Below are positions 1 through 11,431 of a stretch of DNA of 64,000 bases, one piece after another. This DNA is from Ryuthela nishihirai (taxonomy: Eukaryota > Arthropoda > Arachnida > Araneae > Heptathelidae). The position numbers and the translations under genes were made by a program. The number at the start of each line of letters is the position of its first letter. Position 1 is the first letter of the stretch. The notes under the pieces are model-generated. The model searched no databases. It was not told the DNA's origin and worked only from the letters and a program-made list of their open reading frames with translations. The stretch is from contig JAWZYU010000007.1 of assembly GCA_038380435.1 (NCBI GenBank), forward strand, positions 85,636,334-85,700,333, read 5' to 3'.

Positions 1-179
1 ATAGATGGAAGTTCCCGTAAAAGCCATCCGACGTGTTCTTTAACGTGCACATGCATGGTATCCAGCACATGGGACAAAACGGTAATTAGCGATAATAAAT
101 TTCAATCAGGCACACTTGGACTCGAAATTGTGAACATTAGAGTACAAGCCTGGCGCGCTATTACTGAGCCAACTTTCTC
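1..179 (-). repeat. SINE-A fragment, diverged, cut by the window edge
   Basis: Body words of the SINE-A family are readable in reverse orientation: TTCTTTAACGTGCACA near 38-52 and a tRNA-like head near 116-175 that still contains AAGCCTGGCGCGCTA. About 60 bp between body and head is scrambled relative to other copies. The copy begins outside the window, so its tail is not visible. Confidence 0.7.
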
Positions 180-345
180 TACCTAGAAAGAGTTGTGTCT
201 TATTTTATTTGTTAATTTGCAAAAGGTCTACCTATAAATTATTTGTATTTTTAAGATGTAGCATAACGATAAAAAATTAAGCATATTTTGAGACTACACG
301 TGAAGACATTTGTATCATTCATAGACTAAGAATCAATCGATACAA

Positions 346-863
346 TGGCGGCACAGCGCTTCAGCCAAGCCTTAAGTTCAAAGCTCAACAACTAGCACAG
401 AAGGTTATGATCAGAATCTTGTGGCATAACAAGGGTATCATCCTCGTGGATTTCCTGGAGCATGGTGCAACAATGAATAGCTTTCGCTATATTCTAACAC
501 CCAAAAAGCTTCGAGAAGCCATCAGGACGACGAGGTTGAAAAATGATCTCAAATCCATCAAGCTACTCCATGAGAAAGCCTCCCCTTACGTATCTTTTGT
601 TACAAATAAGGCAATTGCAAAGATGGGCTGCCCTGTGATGCAACATCCCTCTTACAGCCCAGATTTGGCACCGTCGGACTTTTATGAATTCGACCGATAT
701 CGTGTGTCCAGAGAGAAAGATTTGATGACGTCGAAGACATCTTAGTTCCCTTGAAAACATGAATCAGATGCCGCTCACTACAGTTTTTTCCAAACAGGAT
801 TGCAGCCTAGAGTTCAGCGGAGGAAAAAATACATCGCGTGTGTCGGAGATTACTTCGAAGGTT
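346..863 (+). pseudogene. mariner transposase remnant
   Basis: This is a broken transposase of the mariner group (IS630/Tc1/mariner superfamily), enzymes that cut and paste DNA at TA sites. What is seen: WRHS at 346-357, then in another frame KFKAQQLAQKVM, then an open stretch from 407 to 745 with FLEHGATMNS and the hallmark SPDLAPSDF, and in a third frame KKYIACVGDYFEG ending near 863, which matches the usual mariner C-terminus. The N-terminal helix-turn-helix half and first catalytic Asp are absent. The second catalytic Asp region, normally HDNARPH, reads LLHEKASPY, so Asp has become Glu. With frame breaks and a missing N-terminus it cannot be active. No terminal inverted repeats could be identified. 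Confidence 0.85.
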
Positions 864-1839
864 CGTTTTGTGCAGTCCAATAATGAATGCACATGCATAT
901 GTAACTGAAACCTTCTATTCATTATAATATAAACGTTATTGCCTAACTGGCATTGCTTTCCGTACACTATATGCATCTAGGCAGCATGAAAACTTTTCGG
1001 TATCTGGTAACATTGAAAGTTATCGTGTATCTAACAAATCAATCGAACTTAGGATAATAAAAACAAATGTCGGTTGCTCCCGTATCACTTAGAGAAACCT
1101 CTTACTTCCTGTAAAAGCGGTGATGCAGATAAAACACTTCGAAAACTGAAATGTAATATATGATTGAAGCAAACAAAGCAATTTTACTTAGCAGCAATAT
1201 TCTTAAATTACACAATTAATTAAATATTACTTCGAAATATTTACTTGAAGTGCAAAACTTATGGAAACTGTTTTATTCAATGTTAATGAAGAAATACGTA
1301 ATAAATTTCACATATTGTCTCACCATTACATTGATATTTAATTTTTTTAATTTTATTAGTTTTATGAAAGGCTTCTCTTTAGACGTAATTAACTATGGTT
1401 AAGGATAACTATTTTAATCTTTTTGAAGCGCTATTCTTAAAAGAAAAGAGCAAAAAATTGTTTATTAAGTTTCTTAATTAAGGAAATTTTCCTGAAAATA
1501 AATAGCAATTATATGAAATTATTTCAAAAAATATTTTTTTCCTTCAGTATATTAAATGCTAAATTAATAAACCTTTTGAAATCAAATCTTTAGGATTTAA
1601 AATATGTTGCTTCATTATCTTCATCTCTTAAAAAGATACAAGAAGAAACACACCACACACTAAAAATTTGTTTTATTTTACTGCCTCGGTCAAAGAACGT
1701 CAATGCCTTCCGATAGATTTAGAGCGGTTTGAACAGTTTTTCTTCCTTTTTTAAAGAAAATAATACATGTATCTAACGTAACCAATAGTTTATAAATCAG
1801 AAGTATCTAAGTTTTTTCAATAGTGGTTTTTCAACCTCC
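864..1839. other. AT-rich DNA without recognised features
   Basis: Strongly AT-rich sequence with many short A/T runs. The open frames here are short and resemble nothing I recognise. No RNA gene or terminal repeat is apparent. Confidence 0.5.
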
Positions 1840-3985
1840 AGATGAATAGTAAGATAAACTGTAAGCTGAACTTCAAGCTGAATAGTAAGATGAATCTCAA
1901 AGTGAAAAATAAGATGAACCTAAGCTGAACATCAGACTGAATAGTAAGGTAAACTGTAAGCTGAGCCTCAAGCTGAATAGTTAGTTGAACCATAAGTCGA
2001 ACATCGAACTGAGTAATAAGTAAAACTGTAAGCTGAACTTCAAGCTGAATAATAAAATGAACCTCAAAGTGAATAACAAGATGAACCGTAAGCTGAACAT
2101 CAGACTGAATAGTAAGGTAAACTGTAAGCTGAGCATCAAGCTGAATAGTTAGTTGAACCGTAAGCCGAACATCGAACTGAGTAATAAGAAAAACTGTAAG
2201 CTGAACTTCAAGCTGAATAATAAGATGAACCTCAAAGTGAATAATAAGATGAACCGTAAGCTGAACATCAGACTGAATAGTAAGGTAAACTGTAAGCTGA
2301 GCCTCAAGCTGAATAGTAAGTTCAACCGTAAGCCGAACATCGAAGTGAGTAATAAGGAAAAGTGTAAGGTGAATCTCAAGCTGAACAGTAAGATGAACCT
2401 CAAAGTGAATAACAAGATGAACCGTAAGCTGAACATCAGACTGAATAGTTAGGTAAACTGTAAGCTGAGCCTCAAGCTAAATAGTCAGTTCAACCGTAAA
2501 CCAAACATCGAACTGAGTAATAAGTAAAACTGTAAGCTGAACTTCAAGCTGAATAATAAGATGAACCTCAGAGTGAATAATAAGATGAACCGTAAGCTGA
2601 ACATCAGACTGAATAGTAAGGTAAACTGTAAGCTGAGCCTCAAGCTGAATAGTAAGTTCAACCGTAAGCCGAACATCGAACTGAGTAATAAGGAAAACTG
2701 TAAGATGAACTTCTAGCTGAACAGTAAGATGAATCTCAAAGTGAATAACGAGATGAACCGTAAGCTGAACATCAGACTGAATAGTTAGGTAAACTGTAAG
2801 CTGAGCCTGAAGCTGAATAGTTAGTTGAACCGTAAGCCGGACATCGAACTGAGTAATAAGTAAAACTGTAAGCTGAACTTCAAGCTGAATAATAAGATGA
2901 ACCTCAAAGTGAATAATAAGATGAACCGTAAGCTGAACATCAGACTGAATAGTAAGTTGAACCGTAAGCCAAACATCTAACTGAGTAATATGGAAAACTG
3001 TAAGCTGAACTTCAAGCTGAGTAATAAGATGAATTTCATAGTGAATAATAAGATGAACCATAAGCTGAACATCAGACTGAGTTGGGTTGTTTTACCTCTG
3101 AGCGGCACTTTTTTGCACACCATGGGCTAAATGGCCAGGTCACATGGACCCCGAAGGCTCAGAGAAGATTGGGGGAGGGGACCCACTGGAACAGCTGTTG
3201 GGAGACAGATGGTAACCTCCCGTCAAGGCCATCCAGCGTGTTCTTTAACGTGCACAGGGTATGGCTCTCCCGCACACGGGGCCACGGCTTAACGTCCCAT
3301 CCGACGGACGGCGGCCTTTCCAAGCCCATCGGTGTCCCCTACTGACCGTGGGCAGGGCGGGGGAATTTTGCGGAGATAAATCTCAACGCTGACCCAGCTG
3401 GGACTCGAACCTGGGAACTACAGATTACGAGCCTGGCGCGCTACCGACTGAGCCACCCCCGCCCCCATCAGACTGAATAGTAAGGTAAACTGTAAGCTGA
3501 GCCTCAAGTTAAATAGTTAGTTCAACCGTAAACCAAACATCGAACAGAGTAATAAGTAAAACTGTAAGCAGAACTTCAAGCTGAATAATAAGATGAACCT
3601 CAAGGTGAATAACAAGATGAACCTCAAAGTGAATAACAAGATGAACCGTAAGCTGAACATCTGACTGAATAGTAAGGTAAACTGTAAGCTGAGCCTCAAG
3701 CTGAATAGTAAGTTGAACCGTAAGCCGAACATCGAACTGAGTAATAAAGAAAACTGTAAGCTGAACCTTAAGCTGAAAAACAAATTGAATCTGAAACTGA
3801 ATAATAAGTTGAATCTCAAACTGAATGTAAGTTGAATCTCAAACTGAATAGTAAGTTGAATCTCAAACTGAGTAGTAATTTGAACTGTAAGCAGAATTTC
3901 GAGTTGAATAGCACGATGAATCATAAGCTAAACTTCAAACTGAATAGTAAAACGAATCATAAACAAAATTTTAAGCTGAATCAGT
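1840..3985. repeat. hierarchical tandem array: 12-bp monomers in a 168-bp higher-order unit
   Basis: The array is built from 12-bp monomers close to AAGCTGAAYNNT. Fourteen distinguishable monomers form a 168-bp higher-order unit. The word CAGACTGAAT starts at 1933, 2101, 2269, 2437, 2605, 2773 and 2941: six intervals of exactly 168 bp. The next interval, to 3073, is 132 bp (three monomers lost). After the SINE insertion, 3469 to 3661 is 192 bp (two monomers gained). From about 3770 the order decays into simple 12- to 15-bp variants. Because 12 is a multiple of 3, both strands give long open frames (a K-[LMV]-N-x repeat on plus, LTVQL-like on minus). These are most simply explained by the periodicity, not by a real protein. 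Confidence 0.9.
3081..3465 (-). mobile_element. SINE-A, full-length copy with target-site duplication
   Basis: This is a near-consensus SINE-A. On the minus strand the head begins about 3465 with GGGCGGGGGTGGCTCAGTCG. It contains an RNA polymerase III A box (TGGCTCAGTCGG) and B box (GGTTCGAGTCC), then a body with GTGCACGTTAAAGAACACGC, and ends at the tail near 3081. The anticodon-loop position reads CTCGTAA, so an ancestral Thr-CGT or elongator-Met-like tRNA is possible. Target-site duplication CATCAGACTGA is at 3070-3080 and 3466-3476, so the insertion landed within the 168-bp array. An antisense frame of 87 codons (3082-3345) is incidental. Confidence 0.93.
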
Positions 3986-5224
3986 TGTTAAATCAACAAT
4001 ATTTCTACCGGGGAAGTTATTCAGAAGATGTTTGCCAAGTTTTTTTTAAATCTTTTTTAAAGTTATTTGGTTAGCTTCTGACAAACTCGTATATCTAAAA
4101 AAACATTCTGACAGTTGAGAGTTATCTTACTAGCATATCAGGATGAAATGCATCAAGATTTAATTTGAAGTTTCATAATAACATAAAAAATAAAAAGATA
4201 AATACCAGGCAAGATCTGTCATCTCGTATCGAACCCAAATCAGTGTTTGAAAATCTGACGAGCTAGCCGATCTCAGTCCTAAAGAGATGGAGATCACCTA
4301 ATGAGATCCTTCAGCAAAATATCACCTCTGAGCTAGGCCCGACTCACGCCATTGCCGTCGTTAATTTACTCGTTTCTTATCGTTAACGACTTTTACAGCC
4401 AGCGAAAAAGCTTTCAGTTTTGGTGCTCTAGAGTCATTTTCAAAACTGCACACGCAAAACATGTCGAAAACAACGAAGTCGTTGTGCACCTCGAGGAGAG
4501 AGAGACACGTCGATGTCCTCGCATTGCAAATGATCACGAGGCACGCAAACCTCGTAACAATTAAAAACATTTTTTCATTCTTGAATTTGCCTTTCAGAGA
4601 AAAATAAAATTTAAACCATGGCCAAACTCGGCAGAAAAGGACATCCATTTAGAAAGTAGAAGTAAATATGTTAGGGTAGAAGTAGTCACGACACACTCTA
4701 ACGATGCAATTTGCAGGTGATTTAAGCCTGGAAGTTCGGTGCGTGTAAACACGAGTTGGGGGTCTTTTTCGCGTTTTTATTCCTTTGAAGCATAATTTAA
4801 GGATGTTAGCTATAGTCAACCAAACCTGATGTTTCCCACTGTGAAAAGTTATTTATTCTTAAGTAGCTAACAAGCGAAATGCAACCAATCAGGGGACATC
4901 TTTCTGTTTCCTTTTTTCTTCGTCTTCCTTCGATGCAAGACAATTTTTCATTCAGGGGATTAAGCTCAGTTGAAGAAATGGACGAGGCCAGAGGCCAACA
5001 AACTTGCATATTCGTTTCTTACATTTTTTTTTCCTTTGCTCACAATGCGTTTTAGTTTTCATTCAAGTGTTAAAGACTAAGAGTCACTTTTCAACGATAA
5101 CAGAAAAATCGCTTCACCATCAGTTCAATTATTATTTTTATTAAAGCATTCACTCGATAACACTTTATTACGAGCAGGCTGTTCAGAGTTCAGTAAATTC
5201 TCAAATAAGAATTTCAAGGAAACA
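3986..5224. other. intergenic, no recognised gene
   Basis: Mixed-composition DNA. Two small overlapping open frames at 4352-4648 resemble nothing known to me. Around 4217-4270 a weak tRNA-like word (ATCGAACCC in reverse) may be a decayed SINE head. Nothing else can be supported. Confidence 0.4.
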
Positions 5225-5376
5225 TCTGACGGAGAGAAAATTTAAGTGTTAAACTTCTGACGGAGAGTAAATTTAAGTGTTAAACTTCTGACGGAGAGTA
5301 AATTTAAGTGTTAAACTTCTGACGGAGAGTAAATTTAAGTGTTAAACTTCTGACGGAGAGTAAATTTAAGTGTTAT
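5225..5376. repeat. 31-bp tandem repeat, about five copies
   Basis: The unit CTGACGGAGAGTAAATTTAA plus GTGTTAAACTT starts at 5226, 5257, 5288, 5319 and 5350 with almost no divergence; the first copy has AAAA for TAAA. The near-identity suggests recent expansion. Confidence 0.9.
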
Positions 5377-6981
5377 TTAAGAGTTAGTTAACCTAATCAA
5401 GTATACCTAACTGATCTTCAACGATATCCATTCTCTGAGAGTTAAAGAAGCTGTGATGTTTAACTGTAGCTAGTCCTGTGAAAGTAACTAATCACAAAAG
5501 TTGATTTTAAACACGTCAAAGCCAATTCTGAAGCTGTTACATTAAACTTTACTGAAATCGCATAACCATATGCGAGCAATTTGTGTAATGATTATTTCAA
5601 TTTTGAACGTTTTTTTCTTTTGGTGGAACAATCTAAGATTTTAAATGGTTTAACTTCCTTAAATATAGAACGAATATTGTTGATAATCGAGATTTAGATA
5701 AATTTGATTGGAATCTTTATCTTCAGCAACATTTTTCCTTAAAAGAGGTTATTTAAAAATTATTAAAATTTGAATCTGACTCTTTTATTAATATGACTTT
5801 TATGACATTTAAATGACAAGATAAAATGACGATGAAATTAATATCCTCTGATTTGTCAGAGGATATTAATTTCATTGGACTCATAGTCATATGCTTTCTT
5901 CGGTGGACTCATAGTTATATGCTTTCAATAAAGCTAGATAGAGCAAAGAAGATTGCGGGATTTGCTGAGACAAGTAATAGCTATGGTTCGATTACTAATT
6001 ATGCCTGAGTTGAGATATTTTTTCCTCTGATTCCTGCTCTATCGAGCCATAATCTGTGCACTTAAAGAACACCATAATCTGTGCACTCAAAGCACAAGAC
6101 TTTGATGAGAGACTTTCTGTTTCTAGCATACGGTTCCCTTTGGTTCCTACCAGTTCTAAGTTTCTGGCGTTCTTGAGTCTTGGACATTTAGTTCATTGTG
6201 TGTTTAAAAGTTCTCTCAGATGTCAAAATACCGGAAAAACCACCAAAACACCCCCCTTCTCAGAAAGAAACAAAAAACTAGGATTTGGAGAGAAGCATAC
6301 TTGTAATATTGCTGATACGAAGTTAAAGCAGCATCCGCAAAAACATATTGACACTTCTAGTAGATAACTTCGAGCAAAAAATATATACTAAAATTTTTAT
6401 TTTTCTAAACATGAATCATCGTTTTAAATCATTACAGAATCCAAATGTGAAAATAAAAGTACACCTGATCCATGCATCAGCCAAGAAATGTAGATATGTA
6501 GACGAAAGAGAAAGCGATGGTGATGAAGATTGGTCCATTAGTAGAAAGGAGCATCAATTTCAGACAAAAGCCTGACGCTGCTACAAATCTATGCATTGAA
6601 ATTTATAAAGATTTAAACGGAAAAAGGAAACAACTTCAAATCACAGCATCTAGCATCTTAAACCTCTCCGTCCAACGTCTCTGTTATCATCATCTTAATT
6701 TTGTCTATTCATCATTTAAATTGAAATTCAATTTCACATTTTCTCTCTCTTTCACTTACTTCATTTTTCTTGCTCCATTTTCGCTGATCCATTTTTGATC
6801 CATTTTCGCCGCGTGCAATCGCAGTCAGAGTGGGTGAGGGAACGTGGATGATGATGCATCTTTTAAGGCACAGGGTTAAAGGGAGCTAGAATCACGGGTA
6901 ATACAGATAGTCCTGATCATTTAAATTACTTTTATTACCCTTCTGGAAGTATAATTCAATGATTTTAGATTTTATTTAATT
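5377..6981. other. AT-rich intergenic DNA apart from one hairpin
   Basis: The small open frames at 5826-6008, 6056-6367 and 6348-6798 are short, AT-biased and unrecognised. Around 5694-5760 the text resembles a dispersed repeat also seen near 10003 and 49110 (GATTTAGATAAATT followed by GGGATCTT-like sequence). After the hairpin at 5832-5875 a 23-bp segment ending in TATGCTTTC is directly repeated (about 5878-5900 and 5906-5928). Confidence 0.4.
5832..5875. repeat. perfect 20-bp inverted repeat with 4-nt loop
   Basis: Arms ATGAAATTAATATCCTCTGA (5832-5851) and its exact reverse complement (5856-5875) are separated by TTTG. There are no mismatches. It could be a MITE relic or a replication-slippage palindrome. 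Confidence 0.9.
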
Positions 6982-7018
6982 ATTCAAGATTCAACAGAAA
7001 ATCTGTTGAATCTTGAAT
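6982..7018. repeat. perfect 17-bp inverted repeat with 3-nt loop
   Basis: ATTCAAGATTCAACAGA at 6982-6998 pairs exactly with TCTGTTGAATCTTGAAT at 7002-7018, around AAA. It would form a strong cruciform or RNA hairpin. No associated gene is visible. Confidence 0.88.
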
Positions 7019-7184
7019 CAGTTTCTACCAAGAAAATTAGAAAACCAGTGGACAACCAAATTAGACTCTTAATATCTTAAAGAATTATTTATTTTTTTAT
7101 AGAAATGGGCCTGCAAGTAAATTAAAAATCTTAATCTAATACATCTAAATCTTGAATTTCATTAATATTCGTCAGCACATACCT

Positions 7185-7395
7185 GGTCTAGTGGTTAGTG
7201 TAACTTGCCTTTCTCGGGCTGCAATCAGGATTGAAGGCAAAACTGTTGCTTTCCATAGGAAAATTACTCCATACACAAATCAACGGGAATGTGTCTGTAT
7301 GTTGTTTAAGAAACCAGGACAAGCCCAATAGAGCTTCTAGATTATCTCCGTCCTTTGTATAGGGGAGTACCTTCTTCCCTTTTTAATAATGTAGT
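7185..7395 (+). mobile_element. SINE-B, tRNA-derived
   Basis: The head has an A-box-like TGGTCTAGTGGTTAG (tRNA-Glu/Asp style) followed by TTGCCTTTCTCGGGCTGCAATC. The 3' half, GACAAGCCCAATAGAGCTTC through TAGGGGAGTACC, recurs at 8600-8660. Shared head and tail define a family distinct from SINE-A. No clear target-site duplication was found. Confidence 0.65.
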
Positions 7396-8083
7396 ATTTA
7401 AAGAGTTCTGAAAGCTGGAACAGTTAGCTGCAAAACTTGCCAGTCATCAAACCATTTGCTAAATTTATTGTACATTTAGAAGCTCTGTGCTAATTCCATC
7501 AATTTCTATCAAATTTGACGAAACGTTTTAAAGAAGAGTCACGTTGCTGCTAAATATTACAGCTACCATAACTCTTTAAATTGATGAAATTGAATATTTA
7601 GATACACTTGATTAAGGGCTTTAATTTACCTTCAGCCCAATTCCCATAAAAAGTTTACTCTTCAAGATATTATAGTCAGTCTGCTCTCTGCGAATGGGCA
7701 TTATCGTCCATTAGGAGGAATCATTACCTACTCCATTCAGCATAGTGTTTGACATAGGGACTAAGGATCTCATCCAGATATTTCAGAGTATATACGTAAC
7801 TTCCATGAAACACATAAAGTTTTGTACGGCCACCCATGAAAACACAGTCACCACCAAATGCACTTCTCAACGATGATATGAGGCTGGTTGCAGGTTCCCG
7901 TTTTTCTCAAGATAAAATACACGTGTTGTCCGACTGTAGAGAAAATCTCGATTCTTCCGCCAACAGGTTGTGACTCTATTGTTCTGAGGTTTAGGTTACA
8001 TGGTGATGACAACATTTCAAACTGACCTGTCTGTGTCTCGAGTCTAAAGGATCGGCAGACATAGAATCTGGATTTATGAAGCC
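7396..8083. other. intergenic, nothing recognised
   Basis: AT-rich sequence with no open frame of note and no repeat I could match to another part of the window. Confidence 0.4.
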
Positions 8084-8215
8084 ATCAGATCGTAGTTGAG
8101 ACAAATTCCTGCCTTCCCCGGCTGCAATCAGGTATGAAAGCAAAGATGATGCTGTTGTTCTTCAGCTCCGTAGGAAAAATAGTCCAGTATAGCGATCACC
8201 TTAAGGGGTCTGGAC
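8084..8215 (+). repeat. SINE-B partial copy
   Basis: CCTGCCTTCCCCGGCTGCAATCAGGTATGA matches, in shorter blocks, the middle of the 7185 copy (GCCTTTCTCGGGCTGCAATC, then CCGTAGGAAAA in place of CCATAGGAAAA). The head is degraded and the shared 3' half is missing. Confidence 0.5.
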
Positions 8216-8509
8216 GCCTTTGAACAGATCTTCTGATAACTGTTTGGGTTATTTGGAATTGCTCTCAAAGCCTTGAGATAACAGGATGCTGGATATCAAA
8301 TAATATAGCCTCGTTCGTGATTCTTTGAGCAGCTTCCAGACTTCCAAAAGCTCTCCATCATTTAGAATCGCGTAAAGTTTCCTTTCAGATATCATGAATT
8401 AATTGGATATTCCACACAACAAAATATAGCTTGAAATGAACGAGAATCTACCCCGAAGCACTGTTTTTATAGGGGTATCTGTTTTATAACATATATAATA
8501 TATTTAAAC

Positions 8510-8676
8510 CCTACCTGGTTTGGTGGTTAGCATGCCTGACTACTAAGGCCACGGGGCATGCCCTTGTGTAAGTGTTTGGTATTTTGTATGAGAAAATAGG
8601 ACAAGCCTAATATAGCTTCTAGGTTATCTGTCCCTTGTGTAGGGAAGAACTACTTCTTCCTTTTATATAAAAAAAA
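8510..8676 (+). mobile_element. SINE-B copy with internal deletion
   Basis: The head CCTGGTTTGGTGGTTAGCAT is followed by a short body and the family tail GGACAAGCCTAATATAGCTT through TGTGTAGGGAAGAAC, then A-rich DNA. It lacks the middle block present in the 7185 copy. Confidence 0.6.
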
Positions 8677-9595
8677 AATTTAAAAAAATCCTATTCCGTA
8701 AGGTTATACGGAATTTACATGTTGATTTTTAAAGCTACACATTATGTTACCTATGCAAATCAAAAGTCTTTTATTTATCTTTAACGATATTTTTATTAAT
8801 TTACATGTTGGTTATCAGTGCTTCACTTGAAACGAGCAGTGTACGCATACTGTCATGACAAGTATCTGAAAATCTCGATTTACAAATCCGGAGCACTGCC
8901 GAATGCTCTGTTTCTCGCCGTAAGAGAGAAGGATACGGAATTTTTGCCACAAAAATCGATAGTGCCGCTCATTTGACATATGAGATCGCCTCATAATTAT
9001 TTTACAGTTTGTTGTAAAGCATTTCCCTGCGGAATAAAAGGAAAGGCCATTGAGAGAAAAAAAAATATTATTCTAAGAAAAAGCTAAATGTTTATTAAGA
9101 GAAAGCTGAAATAAATAATCTCATTAGAGTTCACCAATTAATTGCAAGGATTCGAAGTCGAGTTCTTGGTTTTTGTACAGCAATATATTGAAAGAGCAAG
9201 GGTGAGCAAGATCAGCATTTTAATAGTAAACATAAGTTCAAGAAGCATTATGCGTTTCTTTTTTCCATCGCTATACAGCAAATCGCTCTCTTAATGATCT
9301 TTTAAATATAAAGGTTCCATTTCGTCAGATTTGTTTTTTTAATGCTAGAGAATTAAATTGAATCATTTGCAATTGTTGATTTTTAGAAATGTTTCGATTG
9401 ATACCGAAAGAAGTTGGAAATTTTTAAATAATTCAACACTCTGTGGCCCCCTCAAAAGGAACTGACCCATATTATGTCAATAGTGTGTCTGATTCTGATT
9501 TCAGTAACTTCTTAAACAAGCTTTTTCATAAAAAAATGTCGAAATCTATCCCTACACCATTTAAAAGATATTCGTTCTTCATTATGAGGTTTATT
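8677..9595. other. AT-rich intergenic DNA
   Basis: No gene, RNA or terminal repeat recognised. The small frame at 9443-9655 simply reads into the SINE head that starts at 9607. Confidence 0.4.
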
Positions 9596-9606
9596 CCAGA
9601 TTTAGA

Positions 9607-9991
9607 CGGGGCGGGGGTGGCTCAGTTGGTAGAGCGCCAGGCTCGTAATCAGTAGTTCTCAGGTTCGAGTCCCAGCTGGGTCAGCGTTGAGATTTATCTC
9701 CGCAAAATTCCCCGCCCTGCCCACGGTCAGTAGGGGACACCGATGGGCTTGGAAAGGACGTCGTCCGTCGGATGGGACGTTAAGCCGTGATCCCGTGTGT
9801 GGGAGAGCCATACCCTGTGCACGTTAAAGAACACGCTGGATGGCCTTGACGGGAGGCTACCATCTGTCTCCCAACAGCTGTTCCAGTGGGTCCCCTTCCC
9901 CAACCTTCTCTGAGCCTTCGGGGTCCATGTGACCTGGCCATTTAGCCCATGGTGTGCAAAAAAGTGCCGCTCAGAGGTAAAACAATCCAAC
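9607..9991 (+). mobile_element. SINE-A, full-length copy with target-site duplication
   Basis: Complete head, body and tail in plus orientation. The target-site duplication CCAGATTTAGA lies at 9596-9606 and 9992-10002. The flank immediately after it (to about 10053) is repeated next to another SINE-A copy at 14100-14157. The A box reads TGGCTCAGTTGG and the B box is intact. Confidence 0.93.
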
Positions 9992-10002
9992 CCAGATTTA
10001 GA

Positions 10003-11228
10003 TAAATTAGATTGGGATCTTCAAGACTGAGGAAATATATTTGCTCACTCGTCAGTGGCGAATGGATTTTCTAGAGTAAACTGTTGCATTTAATGCTAAG
10101 AAAAATTTAAATGGTCAAATATGCATTTCTATTCGTATTAGCATCAGCTTTAATTAATTGATATACGTTTTGAATTCATACACCCCTTTCCCATAAATAT
10201 TCTTCCCCCAATGCAATAACTTTTACAACCAAATATCTTTTTTTTAATGAACGTAAGAGCAGAAAATAATGTTTGCATCTTCTTCGCCTATTGATTCCCT
10301 TTTCTCTGGCTTCTGGTAAAAACTGCTGGCTGGGAAGGGTTTTTAAAATTTCATCCCCGTGGAGGTCTTCATCTCCATTCACGATATTTATATTTTTAAA
10401 TCTCTAAACTCTGAATCTGACTCCTTTTTGACATATCAGTGGTCGGATAATCCGAGAGCCAGTTTAGTGCGCGTGGCTGGTCTCTTTCAACAGGATTTTT
10501 TCCAAGTGAATAGTTGCATGCTAATGCTCTTAAAATCTAAAAAAATTTTTTCAAACGTTTTCATTTTTCATGATTCTATAATTTACTTTTTGAAAGAAAA
10601 CCTAAATATAATGTTATATGCTTTATATTTCGACGAAAGTATAAAATAGGCATTAGAAACTTAAAACTCTTTTTTTTTCTATCATTTTCCATGCACTTTA
10701 AATATTCATCCGCAAAACCATACAGCAGCAATGGAAAAACGCATATCAAAATATGATTAATTCTACTACGCATTATGGTCTTTCGGCTGCACCTTATTTT
10801 TTAAAACATCGCTACACAGAAACATCTTTTTTCAATATTTGCATCAAGAACATTAAGGAACAGCTAGACAAATAAACACGTAAAGATGCTATTTTGGCAA
10901 TCCAAAAATGCTCATATGTTACGGAAAATACCAAGATGCTCCAACGCGCGGGTTAATAAATTGGTCATTGCGTAAATTTATAAACCTAGTTTTTTATGTT
11001 TCTAAATATTTCACTCGCAGTTTTCAAATATGAATCAAACAGTTTTCGTATCCGTATGACATAGGACGTATGATTGAGAAGGAAATTATTTTTCACTTAT
11101 GCATTAAAATAAATTGACATTTAGGGTAAACTTGTACTGCAGCGAACCGAAAATTGTTTAAAATGTTATACAATACCCCAGTATTTAAAATTTTAATTTT
11201 TGTGTTCAGTTTCTTCCTGATTTATAAA
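10003..11228. other. intergenic; start resembles a dispersed repeat
   Basis: From 10003 to about 10100 the sequence resembles segments near 5694, 29055, 49110 and 56290 (shared words such as AGTGGCGAAT and GATTTAGATAAATT), which suggests an unnamed dispersed element. The rest is AT-rich with short unrecognised frames. Confidence 0.4.
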
Positions 11229-11431
11229 CTACGACAGGAGAGTCAGCTGGTAGCGCGTCAACACCGTAATCTATAGTTCACAGTTCAAGTCCCAACTGAG
11301 CCTGCGTTGAGATTTACCTCAACATCCCTCCCTCCACAGGATCCGGAAAAGTGGCCCTTCGCATTTCGCCTCCCACATTTCGCCCCCAACACATTTCGCC
11401 CACGGCACATTTCGCCCCCTGTAGATAATGA

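Noticed and set aside
5225..5376. CRISPR-like array
   Set aside because: The 31-bp units are contiguous with no unique spacers, and the sequence is eukaryotic. The same applies to the 36-, 49- and 54-bp arrays.
9607..9680. Possible functional tRNA gene at SINE heads
   Set aside because: A and B boxes are good but the acceptor and anticodon stems do not pair properly, and each head continues into a SINE body.
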